This document shows, in pieces, positions 12,270 to 24,167 of a stretch of DNA of 64,000 nt. Positions within the stretch are counted from its first letter, which is position 1, and every line of letters starts with the position of its first letter. The position numbers and the translations under genes are program-made. This DNA is from Notospermus geniculatus. Its lineage: Eukaryota; Nemertea; Pilidiophora; Heteronemertea; Lineidae. The stretch lies in the NCBI GenBank assembly GCA_002633025.1, contig NMRB01000340.1, forward strand, positions 355,564-419,563, written 5' to 3'. Under the pieces are notes generated by a model. It was not told the origin of the DNA. It was given only the letters and a program-made list of their open reading frames with translations, and made no database searches.

Positions 12270-13412
12270 TTCCTTTCTGCATGTTCAGTGACATGAAATG
12301 GGCATTTGGTAGTTGGCACTTTCTTACCAATGAACTTTGTAATGCGGACTGATACAGCAGTTTCATTATCTTTGCTGCACTGGTTCCTAGGTTTCTCGGT
12401 TCTGGTGTTTGGTTGGTCGTTACCTTTTTAACAACCAACCTTGCTCTCCTAGGTTGGAATGCTTGTCGTGCTGAGGCCAATCTAGCTTTTTCTGCCACAC
12501 AGACTTGTAAAGAAGTGATTGACATCTGACTTCTTGTTCTTTGCCTCTGAGCTAGAAAGTGCACATGTAGGGCTTGTGCACGTGTAGGCGTTCAAGCGAA
12601 AGGAGCTATGGCCCTACGGATGGTAGTCACAGCCACAACCGTCATGGTTGTGGGACCGTCTTTAACTTTTTTCAAATCTGCCTGACAGCATTGACAACAT
12701 CACCTTACTTCGTTCTTTTGCAATCTAGTAAATTCTCCCCCAATCAATGAATCTCCGCCAAGTGGTCATCGGGACACAGTTTTGTTGCCCCTTATGTAGA
12801 AGAGGACGTTCTCTAGCATCCAGTTTCCGGTCGTGGACAGTATCAATAAATCTTGATGCCATCTGTATTCATTACAAGGAGATACCATCTCACCATGAAA
12901 TGTATCGTCCAAATCCCCGGGGATGCTGAGTGCGGATGGCCGGGATCAGACAGTTTGTTATTTCCTCATTAGTTATCATCCCATTGTCAGGTTGATACCA
13001 AATAATATTCAATTAATGCCATCCGCATTCTGAGGACACCATGTCGGTGTCAGAACTGTGAAATGATATACATGATGGCATGTTTTATTGCTTATGTTTG
13101 GAAGATCTTCTTAGAAGTGTATCGACAAGAGCTTTTAAGTAAAGTACAATGAGTCCTGTGATGTGAACAATAGATTATTGTAAGGTGCATGTGGCATGGA
13201 ATATGGTCTTCTCTCTCAGCACGGTTCAGATGACAGCTCGGTTATCATCGATCATGTCTTTGTCTTCCCGATGATGTCTCGTCGGCATTCTGTCACTAGG
13301 GTGGAATTGACAGATTCTTCTATGAGTCGGGATCGTCTTCAATATCTGGCTTGTGTATTGGTGTTTTTCAAGAAACGAAGTACCAGACCGGGTTTTTGAA
13401 CCAGAGACAGTC

Positions 13413-13499
13413 TGCTTCAAAACCCAATGCTCAACCACCACTGCTTCAAAACCCAATGCTCAACCACCACTGCTTCAAAACCCAATGCTCAACCACCAC
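13413..13499. repeat. 29-bp VNTR, three copies
   Basis: Three perfect units at 13413-13441, 13442-13470 and 13471-13499. The matching site in the upstream tandem unit (near 11638) has one unit, so the array expanded after or between the two copies. Confidence 0.9.
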
Positions 13500-13557
13500 T
13501 GGAGTAGACATGGTCCTAAAAGCTGGGCTTGTGGGAACGTGACCTTTTCTGCAAAAG

Positions 13558-13676
13558 TATCCTGAGGTGATGGAGGTAGTGGTTCTTAGCGCTCGCTACC
13601 TTCGTCACCGCATACAAAATACTTGTGTACGGTGATGAAGGGAACGAGCGCTAAGAATCACTGATATTCTCAGGCA
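13558..13676. mobile_element. MITE family C hairpin
   Basis: Second copy of 11723-11839. Here the arms pair better (CTTAGCGCTCGCTACCTTCG against its complement), showing compensating differences from copy 1. Confidence 0.7.
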
Positions 13677-13685
13677 TGTCAGGTA

Positions 13686-14160
13686 TGGCATGATAGTCGT
13701 TGCAATATTCAATACTACAGAATATTTTTGTTCCAAAAATATATTCATTCATGAATGGTAAATATTCATTCATGGATGAAAAATATCCATTCATGGAAAA
13801 AATATTTGTTCATGAAAATAACATTTATTCATGAATTTTTTTTCATGAATAAATAATTTTTTCATGAACAGATATTTTTTTCATGAATAAATATTTCTTC
13901 ATGAACAAATATTTTTTTCATGAATAAATATTTTTTTCATGAATAAATATTTTTTTCATGAACAAATATTTTTTTCATGAATAAATATTTTTTTCTTGAA
14001 CAAATATTTTTTTCATGAATGAATATTTTTCATTCATGAATGAATATTTACCATTCATGAATGAATATTTACCATTCATGAATGAATATTTACCATTCAT
14101 GAATGAATACATTTTTGGAACAAAAATATTCTGTAGTATTGAATATCGACTATCATGCCA
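13686..14160. mobile_element. Large AT-rich palindrome with tandem core
   Basis: The left arm starts TGGCATGATAGTCG and the right arm ends CGACTATCATGCCA. Arms of roughly 100 bp include the words TACAGAATATTTTTG and ATTCATTCATGAATGG in opposite orientations. The 240-bp core is made of variants of TTTTTTTCATGAATAAATAT. Only the left arm is present at 11844-11950 in unit 1 of the tandem duplication. No coding capacity. Such a palindrome is a probable replication and assembly trouble spot. Confidence 0.85.
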
Positions 14161-14824
14161 TAGTCAGGATGCTCTGCCCAAATCAATGCTAGCCAAACGA
14201 TGCTAAACATCGGCCCTTCACTTTGAAGAAGTAACGTGCCCAAGAGTGCAGGCGTGACTGTGAAATACTGCGTCGAATAATTTTTAGCCATATTTGTACC
14301 TCTCCTCGGCATGAACATGCCCCACGGGATTCATCAATATTGCACGGTGTATGTAACAAAAATTTGTAATTCCTCCAAGTTCCACCCTGTCAAACACGGC
14401 CGTGATAGATAAGACGATATTCATATGTTGCCCCAACCGACTCATTAATCGTAACTGGTGTTAGGTGTGTTAAGGCGATTTGAAAAGTCGATTCGGAGTT
14501 TTTGCTGTCAGCTTGAATTGATAGTCATCCTCCATGATGGATGTAGCACAACTCAATAGGGAGCTCATCCATTTCATCATTACCATTTACTAGAATGCAG
14601 TTGCATCCTTACAGATCTGGCATGCCGTGTAAAGTATCCAGGCACTGGTTTTAAAGGATCAGGCAGGCGCTGAATGAGCAACTCTGGAGGTACCCGAAAG
14701 GTTTCTGGTGACATCTTAAAGAAAATATCTAATCTTTGTATATGTTCCACAGGAAAAAACATGTATGAGTTTTTTCAATAATGTACGAGAGATTATTATA
14801 CACCATGTGCTTCCATTCTGCTCG
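14161..14824. other. No recognised gene
   Basis: Nothing recognised between the palindrome and the MITE E fragment. Confidence 0.45.
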
Positions 14825-14961
14825 TTACCCAGGGCAGGCTGTTGATATCTTCGACGAATCGAAATTCTGACACTGATGCTTTTGACATGATAATTGTTGG
14901 AGGAGATAGACCCCCTGCCAGTGCCAGGTCTCTGTGACTTACAACTGTGATTTTTGGTGTA
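14825..14961 (+). mobile_element. MITE family E, partial copy
   Basis: Matches the right two thirds of the element at 61409-61626: GTTGATATCTTCGA, CTGACACTGATGCTTTTGA, TTGTTGGAGGAG, GTCTCTGTGACTTACAACTG and the terminal TTTGGTGTA. The left end is missing. Confidence 0.7.
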
Positions 14962-16540
14962 TATATTATGAAATCCTTTAAATTAAAATTACTGCAAAAA
15001 AGGAACATATTCTAATCATCCTACGTTTTAATTCGATCCACCATGTACCTCCATCTGCTGTTTAAATGCAAGGAACAAAAAAAACGTTCATTCGAAAGAA
15101 TTGATCTGCGACATCACGAAAACAACAATTTTCCCGTCTAGTTCCATTCATCGGAGTTCCTTTCATTTTTATTTGAAAGTTGCAGATGTTGGAACTTGTG
15201 CATTCATCTCGCGTTGGTTCGCTTAAATTACAGACAATTACCCAATCAAGATGCTCCAATTAACAGACGATCGATCGACGATTGTTGTCGACCACCTGCC
15301 TCTGATGGCCGGGCAATGAACCGTAGCAGATAAAGTGTAAAGTAAATGGTACGGTCTCATCTCGGAAAAAAGCATGAGAACTCCAGGTCTCTCATGTTGT
15401 GGACTCATTCATTGAAAGTTTTGGGTGGCGGTTGATGTACTATACAGCACAGAGCAAGCAAAACCATGCAGTCGTCACTAGCGGAACTTCCTGGCTAAAA
15501 CAGTGTCTGCATGAAGAAAGGGCAAGGAGGGGTATGACTCTGTGGTACAGGAGTCAGGTTCTTGGGGTTCCCATCCTCCTGGACTGTCTTCCTGATGAAG
15601 GACACATGCAGGGTAGGCAGATAGAGAGGAAGGGCAGACAAATGAGGGGCAGGGCAGAGGAGGGCAGTGGTGGGGGCCGGGCGAGGCGGGGATGGGGCCA
15701 GCCTGGGAAGGGGCCGGGCGGGGTGGAGACTGTCTTCAGAGATCAGAGGAAGGGCAAAGTGGTCGAGCTGGATACGGATCAATCGTACCAGCCCGAAGCA
15801 AAAAAACCTGGGAAATATTTAACTTCATCACTTCAGGATAAAACAGTCTTCAAAAACCACCGTAAGTTAATTTTTTTGAAACTATCTAACCTTTCAGACC
15901 TGGATATAAATATTGACTATATGATGGTACTACTTGATTTTGCAGTGATTGAGTGGTTTTCTTGGAATCATGTTCCAACTGAGTGTGGGAGAAGAAAGAA
16001 AGAAATAAAAATTTCCTACCTACCCAGTGATATCAAGATGGTCCCTACATTGATAATGTAGGGACCATAATGAACTAATGCCGAACAGTCCCCAGCACAG
16101 AACGTTTATTCCTTTTACTTTTGTCAGGTTGTGAACTATCTTTGTCACTTTCTTCCCCGCGGTACTTGGTAGAAGAATTTGAAAGAGACAAACAAGATGC
16201 CAGGCAATCTCAAGAATACAGTCATTTCTTGTGTTAAAGATACACTGGAGATTTGAAATGGTTGTCCTCAATTTTGAGGTGAATAATGCTGTTGTCTTGT
16301 TCAAGGGTAAGAGCAGTCACTTCTGTTAAGATGGGGAAGGCCGGCTATGGGGTGTTTTGGCATGCAGTTAAGCTCACATGCAGTTAAAGTTTCCATTTTC
16401 TACAGATAATGACAGTCATGTAGTGTATGTGGATTAATGTGTGTGTGGGGGGGGGGGGGGAANGTTGGTATTTACCTGCGACAGTCGTCCCTCCCCAAAA
16501 AGCTGTTTTCGGGGTCGACGTGTCTCCGAATACTATCCTC
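14962..16540. other. No supported gene; purine-rich tract and small hairpin
   Basis: Includes a G/A-rich stretch at about 15595-15745. A 13-bp-arm inverted repeat lies at 16038-16068 (ATGGTCCCTACAT, loop TGATA). A poly-G run near 16446-16460 is followed by a single N at 16463. A 220-codon plus-strand frame at 15399-16061 is the longest in the window but runs through the purine tract, and I see no domain or splice support for it. Confidence 0.5.
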
Positions 16541-16726
16541 CAATGGGAGACTTTCCTGCCATTAGAGGCCACCACCAGTTAGCGGTCCCAGAACGTCATG
16601 GAATTTGATGTCACAGAGAAGAAGTGCGCGCCACAACATCCGTAATGGCGTGGAGGCCATGGCTTACGTCTGTGAAGTCAAATTTTGTGACGTTCTGGGA
16701 CCGCTAACAGGCGGCCTCTAACGGCT
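16541..16726. mobile_element. MITE family G (CRE-containing)
   Basis: Ends are TGGGAGACTTTCCTGCC and, at the other side, GCGGCCTCTAACGGC. Inner arms are TTAGCGGTCC[CT]AGAACGTCA and its complement. Family copies are at 17826-18037, 28881-29055, 37774-38280 and 52961-53153. Most copies contain GAATTTGACGTCACAGAGAA, that is a full TGACGTCA; this one reads TTTGATGTCACAG. Non-coding, about 180 bp. Confidence 0.85.
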
Positions 16727-17421
16727 TTTGTGAATCCATCTTAGCTAGAACACCTTTTCCACTGTCAAAAATTACATCCTCACATATAAATGTGTTTGTA
16801 ACCGAGGTGCCAATGAAATACACTTTTAGTTTGTTTCATGTAATTTGTCTGTAGACGAGTTGTGTTTACTGCTAAAAATTGCTGGATTACGCACTTATAT
16901 CGGGAAAAGGGGAAGGTAAGACAATAAAATATCAAGTAATCTCTTTATAACGCCACGGCATATAGAATTAAACGATAACAACGTTGTTTGTTTTTCAAAT
17001 CTTTATTTATAGCATGAAGGAGCTCTTGTTTCAATGTACATGTACATGGGTATATTGTTGAGTGGGTAGTATCACATTCTGAAAGAAGAAAAGTATCAAC
17101 GTATGGTCAAAGTTTGCTTCTGTGTGTACCGTATCCTGAAAAGTTCCAAACGATGAGAAGTGAAGAGAAAAACCGTGTAGAGTTCTGCATGGCCACTGCA
17201 CAAATGGTCCAATTGGCTGTCTCCGATACGGTAGTACGTGATCAGTTAACCTAACAAAAGAAAAATACTTTGTTGGCGGCTAATTGTGGAGGTGTAGGAT
17301 CTGTATCTATATGATTGATGTTGTCCTCTCCGATACCAAACTGATGCTGGTTCATCTTCAAAGCATTAGGTCGTCTGTCCTGAAGCTTTTTCTGGTCTGT
17401 TGTATATATCACATCTGAGGT

Positions 17422-17667
17422 ATAGACCATTCTCAAATTCCCCGATCTGCGCACTTCCTCCGAAATTTCAACCATAACCTCGATCTGAAACCGGGTGACG
17501 TGACGCAATCCATTATTCAGCAATGGTCGAGTCTGACGCAACGTCGTCGACGTCACTGTCGCGGGGCTGTCTGCGTCACGTCATTCAGCTTCAGACCGAG
17601 GCTATGGTTGAAATTTCGGCGGAAGTGCGCAGATCTTTCTCGTTTGCGTCAATTTGAGAACGGTCTA
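17422..17667. mobile_element. Fold-back MITE, ~80-bp arms
   Basis: AGACCATTCTCAAATT at the left pairs with AATTTGAGAACGGTCT at the right. The inner arm words ATCTGCGCACTTCC and GAAATTTCAACCATA occur on both sides in opposite orientation. The loop is rich in GACGTC and GACGCA. Non-coding. Confidence 0.8.
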
Positions 17668-17825
17668 TTGTTTGCACAAATAAGTTTGTGTAGTTTGTCT
17701 AGGTTCTTCCAGGTGTCTCCTGGAGGTTGTACCAATGGAAAAGTGGAAGTTTCTTTCTGATATGAAGCAGGATAGGTTGCTGATGTAGCTACCCTCGATG
17801 GGACTAGCTGTCTTCAAGTACACTC

Positions 17826-18037
17826 AATGGGATACTTTTCTGCCGTTAGGGGCCACCACCAGTCCCAGTTTGCGGTCCTAGGACGTCATGGAATTTGACA
17901 TCACAGAGAAGAAATGCACGTCACGACATCATCCATAATGACGTGGACGCCATGGCTGACGTCTATGACGTCACATTTTGTGACGGTCGTTCTAGGACCG
18001 CTAACTGGCGGCCTCTAACGGCAGGAAAGTCTTCCAT
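17826..18037. mobile_element. MITE family G
   Basis: Full-length copy with ends TGGGATACTTTTCTGCCGTT and GGCCTCTAACGGCAGGAAAG. Contains TTTGACATCACAG in place of the intact CRE. Confidence 0.85.
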
Positions 18038-18423
18038 TATTCGGTGGTATCGGCATCAACCCACGCAGGTGTTCTCTCTTTTACGATAAGTTCGTTGAGT
18101 TTGATGCCGCTTGCGTATCTTCAACTAAGACAGAATACAAGATGATCTCCCAAGCACTTAATCCCACGCTGTGACCTCAGAAATCAATCGACATGAGTCA
18201 GTGAGTGCATCAGTGTTGTCAAGCAGATAAAAAAGTATGTCTTTGTCAACCAATGATGATGACATTAAGACTGTCCGAGTGTACTGATTGACCTGGCTCG
18301 TATTGTTGGTCTATTGAATGTGAAAGATTGTGGGCAAAATCGCATCATTTCTTGCTTCTTAGATTCAAATTCATCACACATTATGCTCTGTCCAGTGTTG
18401 AACTATGAAGAATTCAGGGAAAC
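18038..18423. other. No recognised gene
   Basis: Nothing recognised in this spacer before the minisatellite. Confidence 0.45.
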
Positions 18424-18850
18424 AAGCAACTTGGGGAAGCTCCCAGCTGGTAGCCTAGGTTCAACAAGAATGAAGCAACTTGGGGAAGCTCCCTGCTGGT
18501 AGCCTTGGTTCAACAAAAATGAAGCAACTCGGGGAAGCTCCCTGCTGGTAGCCTTGGTTCAACAAGACTGAAAGCAACTTGGGGAAGCTCCCTGCTGGTA
18601 GCCTAGGTTCAACAAGACTGAAAGCAACTTGGGGAAGCTCCCTGCTGGTAGCCTTGGTTCAACAAAAATGAAGCAACTCGGGGAAGCTCCCTGCTGGTAG
18701 CCTTGGTTCAACAAAAATGAAGCAACTCGGGGAAGCTCCCTGCTGGTAGCCTAGGTTCAACAAGACTGAAAGCAACTTGGGGAAGCTCCCTGCTGGTAGC
18801 CTAGGTTCAACAAGAATGAAGCAATTTGGAGAGGCTCCCTGCTGGTAGTC
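18424..18850. repeat. 49-50 bp minisatellite
   Basis: About 8.5 head-to-tail copies of a unit containing GCAACTTGGGGAAGCTCCCT, then GCTGGTAGCC, then TTCAACAAGA. Two subtypes alternate, AACAAAAATGAAGC and AACAAGACTGAAAGC. The right-most copies are degenerate and merge into unrelated sequence by about 18900. Because units are 49 or 50 bp, reading frames shift from unit to unit; there is no protein repeat. Confidence 0.9.
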
Positions 18851-18899
18851 CTCGCCAAGGTTCAAGAAGAGCGAAAGAAAAATTAGTGGAAGCTCTCTG

Positions 18900-19575
18900 C
18901 TGGCCAGCCTTGGCTTTCCATGCTTTGCCATGTATGAGGAGATCGGGTTGGAAATCATCGGCTTTGTCCCCGAGTTCTTGAATTGGAATGGTCACATACA
19001 CACCAACTCCACTGATGGTCAACAACAAGCTTCAACAACAGAAATGTTACATCGTCGTATTTTCTGTCAATTTCCATTTCACTTTAATCCCATTACCATT
19101 TCTATCGTCAATGGAGTTATTGACAGTTATCCGATCTGTCAATGGTCTCAAAGAATTCTGTTCCATGTCACCAAGACAGTGTTCTGATTGACCTGTGTAG
19201 ATCAGTGTTGTCAACACATACTTCACGTCATAACTAATCCCCTTCGTCCGCACGCACATCCGACTACCGGCAATTAGCAAAATTAAAATAGCTACCCGGT
19301 ATGAAAGAATTAACTTGTTTGGCCAGATTTTCGAGTGCTTTGGACGTTCAGCCGTGCAGGCAATTTTGCAATCACTTTCTTGTGATTTTCCGTCGCTAGG
19401 GTGACGCTCATGATTTCGTTGCATGATGATTGTCTATTACTAGCTGTGATTAATATGCAATAACTATAATTGATGCCTAATGACTGGTGTGTAGGATGAC
19501 GATGTTGCTTTTGCACACTTGTTTCAGATATCCTCAGTCACGTCAGACCAGCAGAGCTGGACATCTCGGTTCTGT
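18900..19575. other. No recognised gene
   Basis: No domain or repeat recognised. Confidence 0.4.
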
Positions 19576-19668
19576 CATGCTCCCACAGCAGTGTTTTTAC
19601 CTCGCACGTCTTCATCCACTGACACAAGTGACGAGGAGCGAGACCAAAGCCCTGCTATGGGAGGATGC
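19576..19668. mobile_element. MITE family B
   Basis: Hairpin copy with ends CATGCTCCCACAGCAG and CTATGGGAGGATG. The inner arm AGGAGCGAGACCAAAGCCC is intact. Confidence 0.75.
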
Positions 19669-19684
19669 GGTTCAGTTCATGATG

Positions 19685-19796
19685 GATCCTCCACAGCAGG
19701 GCTTTGGTCTCGCTCCACTTCATAGTCTCCTACACGGCTTTGTGTGCATGTGTATGAAGAGGAGCCGTACCAACCAAAGCCCTGCTGTGGGAGGAT
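19685..19796. mobile_element. MITE family B
   Basis: A second copy only 16 bp from the previous one, with ends GGATCCTCCACAGCAGGGCT and CCCTGCTGTGGGAGGA. The loop is longer than in other copies and contains GTGTGCATGTGTATG. Confidence 0.75.
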
Positions 19797-20628
19797 AAGT
19801 ATTGAAAAGTTCAGTCTTTGGAGTCATATTTGACAACCTTCAGAAATCAGTTGGTAAGGTCTGTGATTCTAAATGTTGTATGATAGTGTCTATCAGCATC
19901 ATGCCAGTTCGCCGAATAACATTGGTTCCTGCGAAACAGTTCAACGAGACGTCGTTGGTCTCTCTCCCTTTTAGGAACCAATGCGTTAGTGCATAGTCTC
20001 TGATCATATTTCTATCTTCATTCAAAATGGATGCATCACGATCTCTGAATAAGCCCAAAGAGCTATCGTCGCTTTTCTATTTCTGTAGATCGGTATACGT
20101 AATCAAGACGATATGCCATCTGCCATTCCTAGTCATATTGCGCGATGGTAAAAAAATATTGCAAAAACATTCACCACATTAGAGAGAGGAAGAAGTTGGA
20201 TGATGGGGATTTCACTATTGGCAATTAATCACAGCGAATGGAAAAAAGGAACGCGAGATCGTGATTGGCTGTGATGATGCTTATAATGCTAGCATGCAGT
20301 GGAGTGCAGGTGCATCGTGGCCTGAACTACATTAATATCTACAAGATTGGAAAAAAGCATTGCACTGCCAGTGCATGAGTGCAGAGTTTCCACTGAGGCA
20401 ATCTTGTTGTTGACTTTTTATTGTTGTTGACTTTTCCTACCAAAAGCGCTGACTCAATTTTCGGCCTTGGAATTTCAATAGGCCTGCATCTTGTTGGACA
20501 TATCAACGGGCTTTTCCATGTTGGCTTCGTAACACCCAAGTAAATTTTTATGTGCTGCAGGTTGTCCTACACGCAAGTGTGAACCTGGCACGAGTGATCT
20601 CAGTGCATGTGCATATAGGCCTACTTTC
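19797..20628. other. No recognised gene
   Basis: No coding or repeat signal recognised. One TAGGCCTA palindrome lies at 20616-20623. Confidence 0.4.
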
Positions 20629-20989
20629 GGGTTGGTTCTAAACCTGGCACTGGCACGCTGGCACTGGCACTGGCACTGGCATCATATTATGGTCAGAAAT
20701 CATGAAAAATGGTATATTTACCCAACAGTTATTATTTTGGAAGATAATAAGATAATAGGGCCAACCAGTTTAACAGGGGTCAATTATATTGAAAAATCTA
20801 AAAAAATAAGAAAAAAAATTTTAGTTTCTTTTTCAACAAAATTGATCCATGTTAAACTGGTTGGCCCTATTATCTTCCAAAATAATAACTGTTACGTATA
20901 TATAAATTCTTTTCATGATTTCTGGCCATAATATGATACCACTGCCAGTGCCAGTGCCAGCGTGCCAGTGCCAGGTTTAGAACCAACCC
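20629..20989. mobile_element. 360-bp hairpin element with TGGCAC subterminal repeats
   Basis: GGGTTGGTTCTAAACCTGGC at the left pairs with the complementary right end finishing in AGAACCAACCC. Inside that, both arms carry short TGGCAC/GTGCCA repeats. The arms then continue for roughly 150 bp (ATATTATGG, AACAGTTATTATTTTGGAAG, GGGCCAACCAGTTTAACA on both sides). The AT-rich loop is about 70 bp. Non-coding; near-perfect arms suggest recent activity. Confidence 0.85.
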
Positions 20990-22023
20990 TATACTTTCAA
21001 TGTACATGCGCATATAATCTCAGTGTGCATTTACTACCAGTGCACAAGTGCATGTATTTTCAGTGCAGCCTACATGTACGTGTACCACTGCACTGATTTG
21101 ATGACTTAATAACTTTGTAATAAGCATCACAGTTTTGTATTTCCACTTGTTCAGTCGATCATAAACATAATCAGTAGGATTTATTGATTTCTGATTGAAG
21201 ATTTTGTTATGATTTCTGTTTTTGGTTGGGGAAATCGCCTCGAGGCAGTCTGTTTCTGAAGTTTGTGATGCAACAACGTTGGCTACAAATATCGATGGAT
21301 TTTGTCAGCATTGAAGTTCAGTGGTTGTTTCCAGAAACTGAAAAAAACAGATCCCATAACTCGACCAGATCCTTTGTTACCCCAGAAGTCAGCAATTCTT
21401 GAAGTGACCTTGGAGGGAACTCATGTTTTTATATTTCAGTTCTCATTTCACGTCATCCAAAGGAAGTGACAAGGCAAAGGTGAAAAGTTGAAGGTCATAG
21501 TAAGAGTGACGATCAACTGTGATGTTAGTCCAGTCTGTTTGTGTCATTATTAGTTAGTTAGTGACGGACTGATGTGCTGAACTTTGAGTCATACCAATGT
21601 CACTGTCCCACCTTGGGCTGAACGACATCATTAGAGCATGATGTGGAGGAATTTGTGCCGGCGGCACCCAGGTTGATTGGTAAATACATGTATAGGAGAA
21701 AAACCAATCGGGGATGTCAAGAGACAATTTTCAGACATTTGCTGAGTCAGTGAAGACCCAGGGTGGTAAATTGCTGGCTTCCTAAGGTAAGTACTCCGAG
21801 GTTTGTCATCTTTCAATGCCCGTTAATGGTGTTGACAGGTTGTACAAGAGTCTTAGCTGCGGCAATGAACAGAAGGTTGTTGAAAGGATCCACAGTTCTG
21901 AGTATTCTGAAAACCAACGGTGAATGCCGTACTAAAGTCTCCTCTGACGAGCAGGAGAGATGCAGCCTTCACCAATAAAGGGCAGAATTGATCTATAAAG
22001 TCGCCATGATGTAAACTGAACGT
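20990..22023. other. No recognised gene
   Basis: No domain, splice-bounded frame or repeat family recognised. Confidence 0.4.
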
Positions 22024-22122
22024 AATGACGCCGCGTCATACGTCCTTATGACGCAGTGCAACAAGGACGACAAAGATACAGGCGCTCGATCACAGCGCCT
22101 CCCAGTGGCGGTAGTTCTGCAG
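22024..22122 (-). mobile_element. MITE family A, truncated
   Basis: Inverted, with only the half bearing the ACAGCGCCTCCCAGTGGCGG and GTAGTTCTGCAGG end preserved. Confidence 0.7.
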
Positions 22123-24024
22123 GTTTCTCATTCAAAGACACAGAGATGACTTACAGCACACCTTATCGGTTGATTGTTCTGAAAACACCATGCACTTCTA
22201 GTCCATCAGAAGATTAGGAGACGGCAAGAAACCCGACATCTTCAAAAACTCCTGTCTCATATTTCGTCGCGAGGTAGCACTGATACAGTTTGCAGATAAT
22301 TATTCGAGTGTATTCGCGGGGTGTTGATAGCCAGGTATGAAAACAGGAATATGACAGCCCAAAGAAAACCAAATTAGAATCGGTTTGTTTTGAAATAATC
22401 GTTATTTTCTTTTGACATTTTGAAATCAATCACTGGCTTGAATTCAATCGAATAGAATATTATTTCACTCTATCATTACAACCTCAATAAAATAACACCA
22501 AACCAATCAGAATGGATTGTTTACTACATTATTCCTATTACCAAGTATATTCTGCTTTTATCGGCAAGAAAATCACCGGTTTTGACTTGTTACGACAAAC
22601 ATTAGCCTTTAGCAATTAAAACCACGTTTTATCTTCCGTACTTGAATCCGCCTTGCTTAGATCATCTTACACATTCATTCTATCAATGATTATTTAACTT
22701 AGAATGTTTCTCGGATGAATTTTTCACGAGCCTTGTATGCTCGCTACAACCTAAGGCGTTGAATCTTTCTCTTCCGGCCTTTGCCATGTTTAAGAATGTT
22801 CTAGCACTTGCTTTGACGATTTTTTTCTCACAAAGCTCTTGTCTTTTGCATTTTGTTGTTAGACTGCCTGGGGGAGATTGAGCATCAAACGCCGGCATGC
22901 AGCAGTTAACCAAACCACGCCCTGTAATTGTATAATAACATGCTGAGTGTTTCACATTTCTGTTGGAGCTAGGGGGATCTTCTAGATAGCTGCTGGAGTT
23001 TCTCCAAGAGGTAATCATAGCAATGCTTATACCAATGCCTTGGTCAAGTGAAGAAGAATCATAGACAGTGCTGTGAGTGACCCCTAAGGGATTGTTCTTG
23101 CCATTCTTTCCAACTGACCATCTCAAATTCATGGAGAACGTACAGCCAAGCAATGGTTCAAGCTCAACAACAACACCACCAACAACAGATCCAAGTCTTT
23201 TCTCTCTATGCCTCCGCAGTGTCGCCCATTTAAAGCAGTCAGACCGTTCCTTTCAGCGTCCTTGCGCGAGAATAGGGCTATTCACTGGCCTGAATTTAGT
23301 ATCAGAAGTTGTGTAACTCCCCGGCGTTCGGCCTGTCTGGCAGTCTACCATCCTGCTGAGCCTGGGCTTTGAAAGGTACATGTAGGGAGCAGGACATTGG
23401 ACAAAAATAAGGCTACCAAATCAGTCTTGATAATCAATGCCTATAACTCCTGTATTGATTTGCAGGAAGGGCAGCCCTTGATCTGCTTGTTGTCCCTGAA
23501 AGTTGTCTATAAAAGGGCCGTGAGACCCTGAGGCCGCTCTGTCTCCTTTGTATGTGATATTGGCAATACAGTGGCTAATCGGATTGTAATCCATCATGCT
23601 GTGGAGAGGCCACGTAGCCAGGCATGTCATGTTACCTGTAGCTCATGGTCACTCACCACTCTAGCCATGTACACTTAAGGTAATTGTCAGTAATTTGTTT
23701 GTGATAGCATCCCCTGTAAGGTCCCCTTCTCAAGCATGGCTAGCCATGTTAACACTTGAGCAGCGCTTGGTAAGCAAAGTGGTGAGGTCGTAATTGAATT
23801 TGGTCGGTGTGACATTGTCAGGGAGAGACGAGGACGGCATTGCAGATGGTAAACCAGAGGTGGGATTTGGAAGGTAAGAAGGATTGGCCATGGCCTCCAT
23901 TAAATAGTTAATCCAGGCGCATTTGAGTATTAATCTGTACCAATATTGAGAGTTACTTGAGAAACATGTGATTTCATTGCAGACCACTAGATCAACGTCT
24001 TCCTAAAAAATGAGGCACCCCCAA
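22123..24024. other. No recognised gene
   Basis: A 156-codon minus-strand frame at 22683-23153 is open, but I recognise no domain and see no splice context. Otherwise featureless. Confidence 0.35.
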
Positions 24025-24167
24025 AGTTACCGCCACTGGGAGGCGCTGTGAGCGGTTGTACCTTTTATTACGTCACGGTCCGCGTAGCACCGCGTCAAGG
24101 ACGTCGTGACGCAAACGTTTGCTCTGTTGTTTTTGACGTCTTCAGTACAACCGCTCGCAGCGCCGAA
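24025..24167 (+). mobile_element. MITE family A
   Basis: Copy with the left end TTACCGCCACTGGGAGGCGC, slightly truncated outside. The right arm reads CCGCTCGCAGCGCCG. Confidence 0.7.

Larger units (their letters stand above)
11953..13685. repeat. 1,775-bp tandem duplication, unit 2
   Basis: Second unit, about 99% identical to unit 1. The main difference is that the 29-bp motif TGCTTCAAAACCCAATGCTC plus AACCACCAC, present once in unit 1, is present three times here (13413-13499). Similarity to unit 1 continues to about 13790 inside the AT-rich palindrome. A real recent tandem duplication and two uncollapsed haplotypes are both possible. Confidence 0.95.

Noticed and set aside
15399-16061. 220-codon plus-strand open frame, the longest in the window
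   Set aside because: It crosses a G/A-rich low-complexity tract that suppresses stops, has an open frame on the other strand too, shows no known domain and has no splice or promoter context.
22683-23153. 156-codon minus-strand frame
   Set aside because: Length alone is not unusual for 64 kb; no motif, no splice context and no second copy to test selection.
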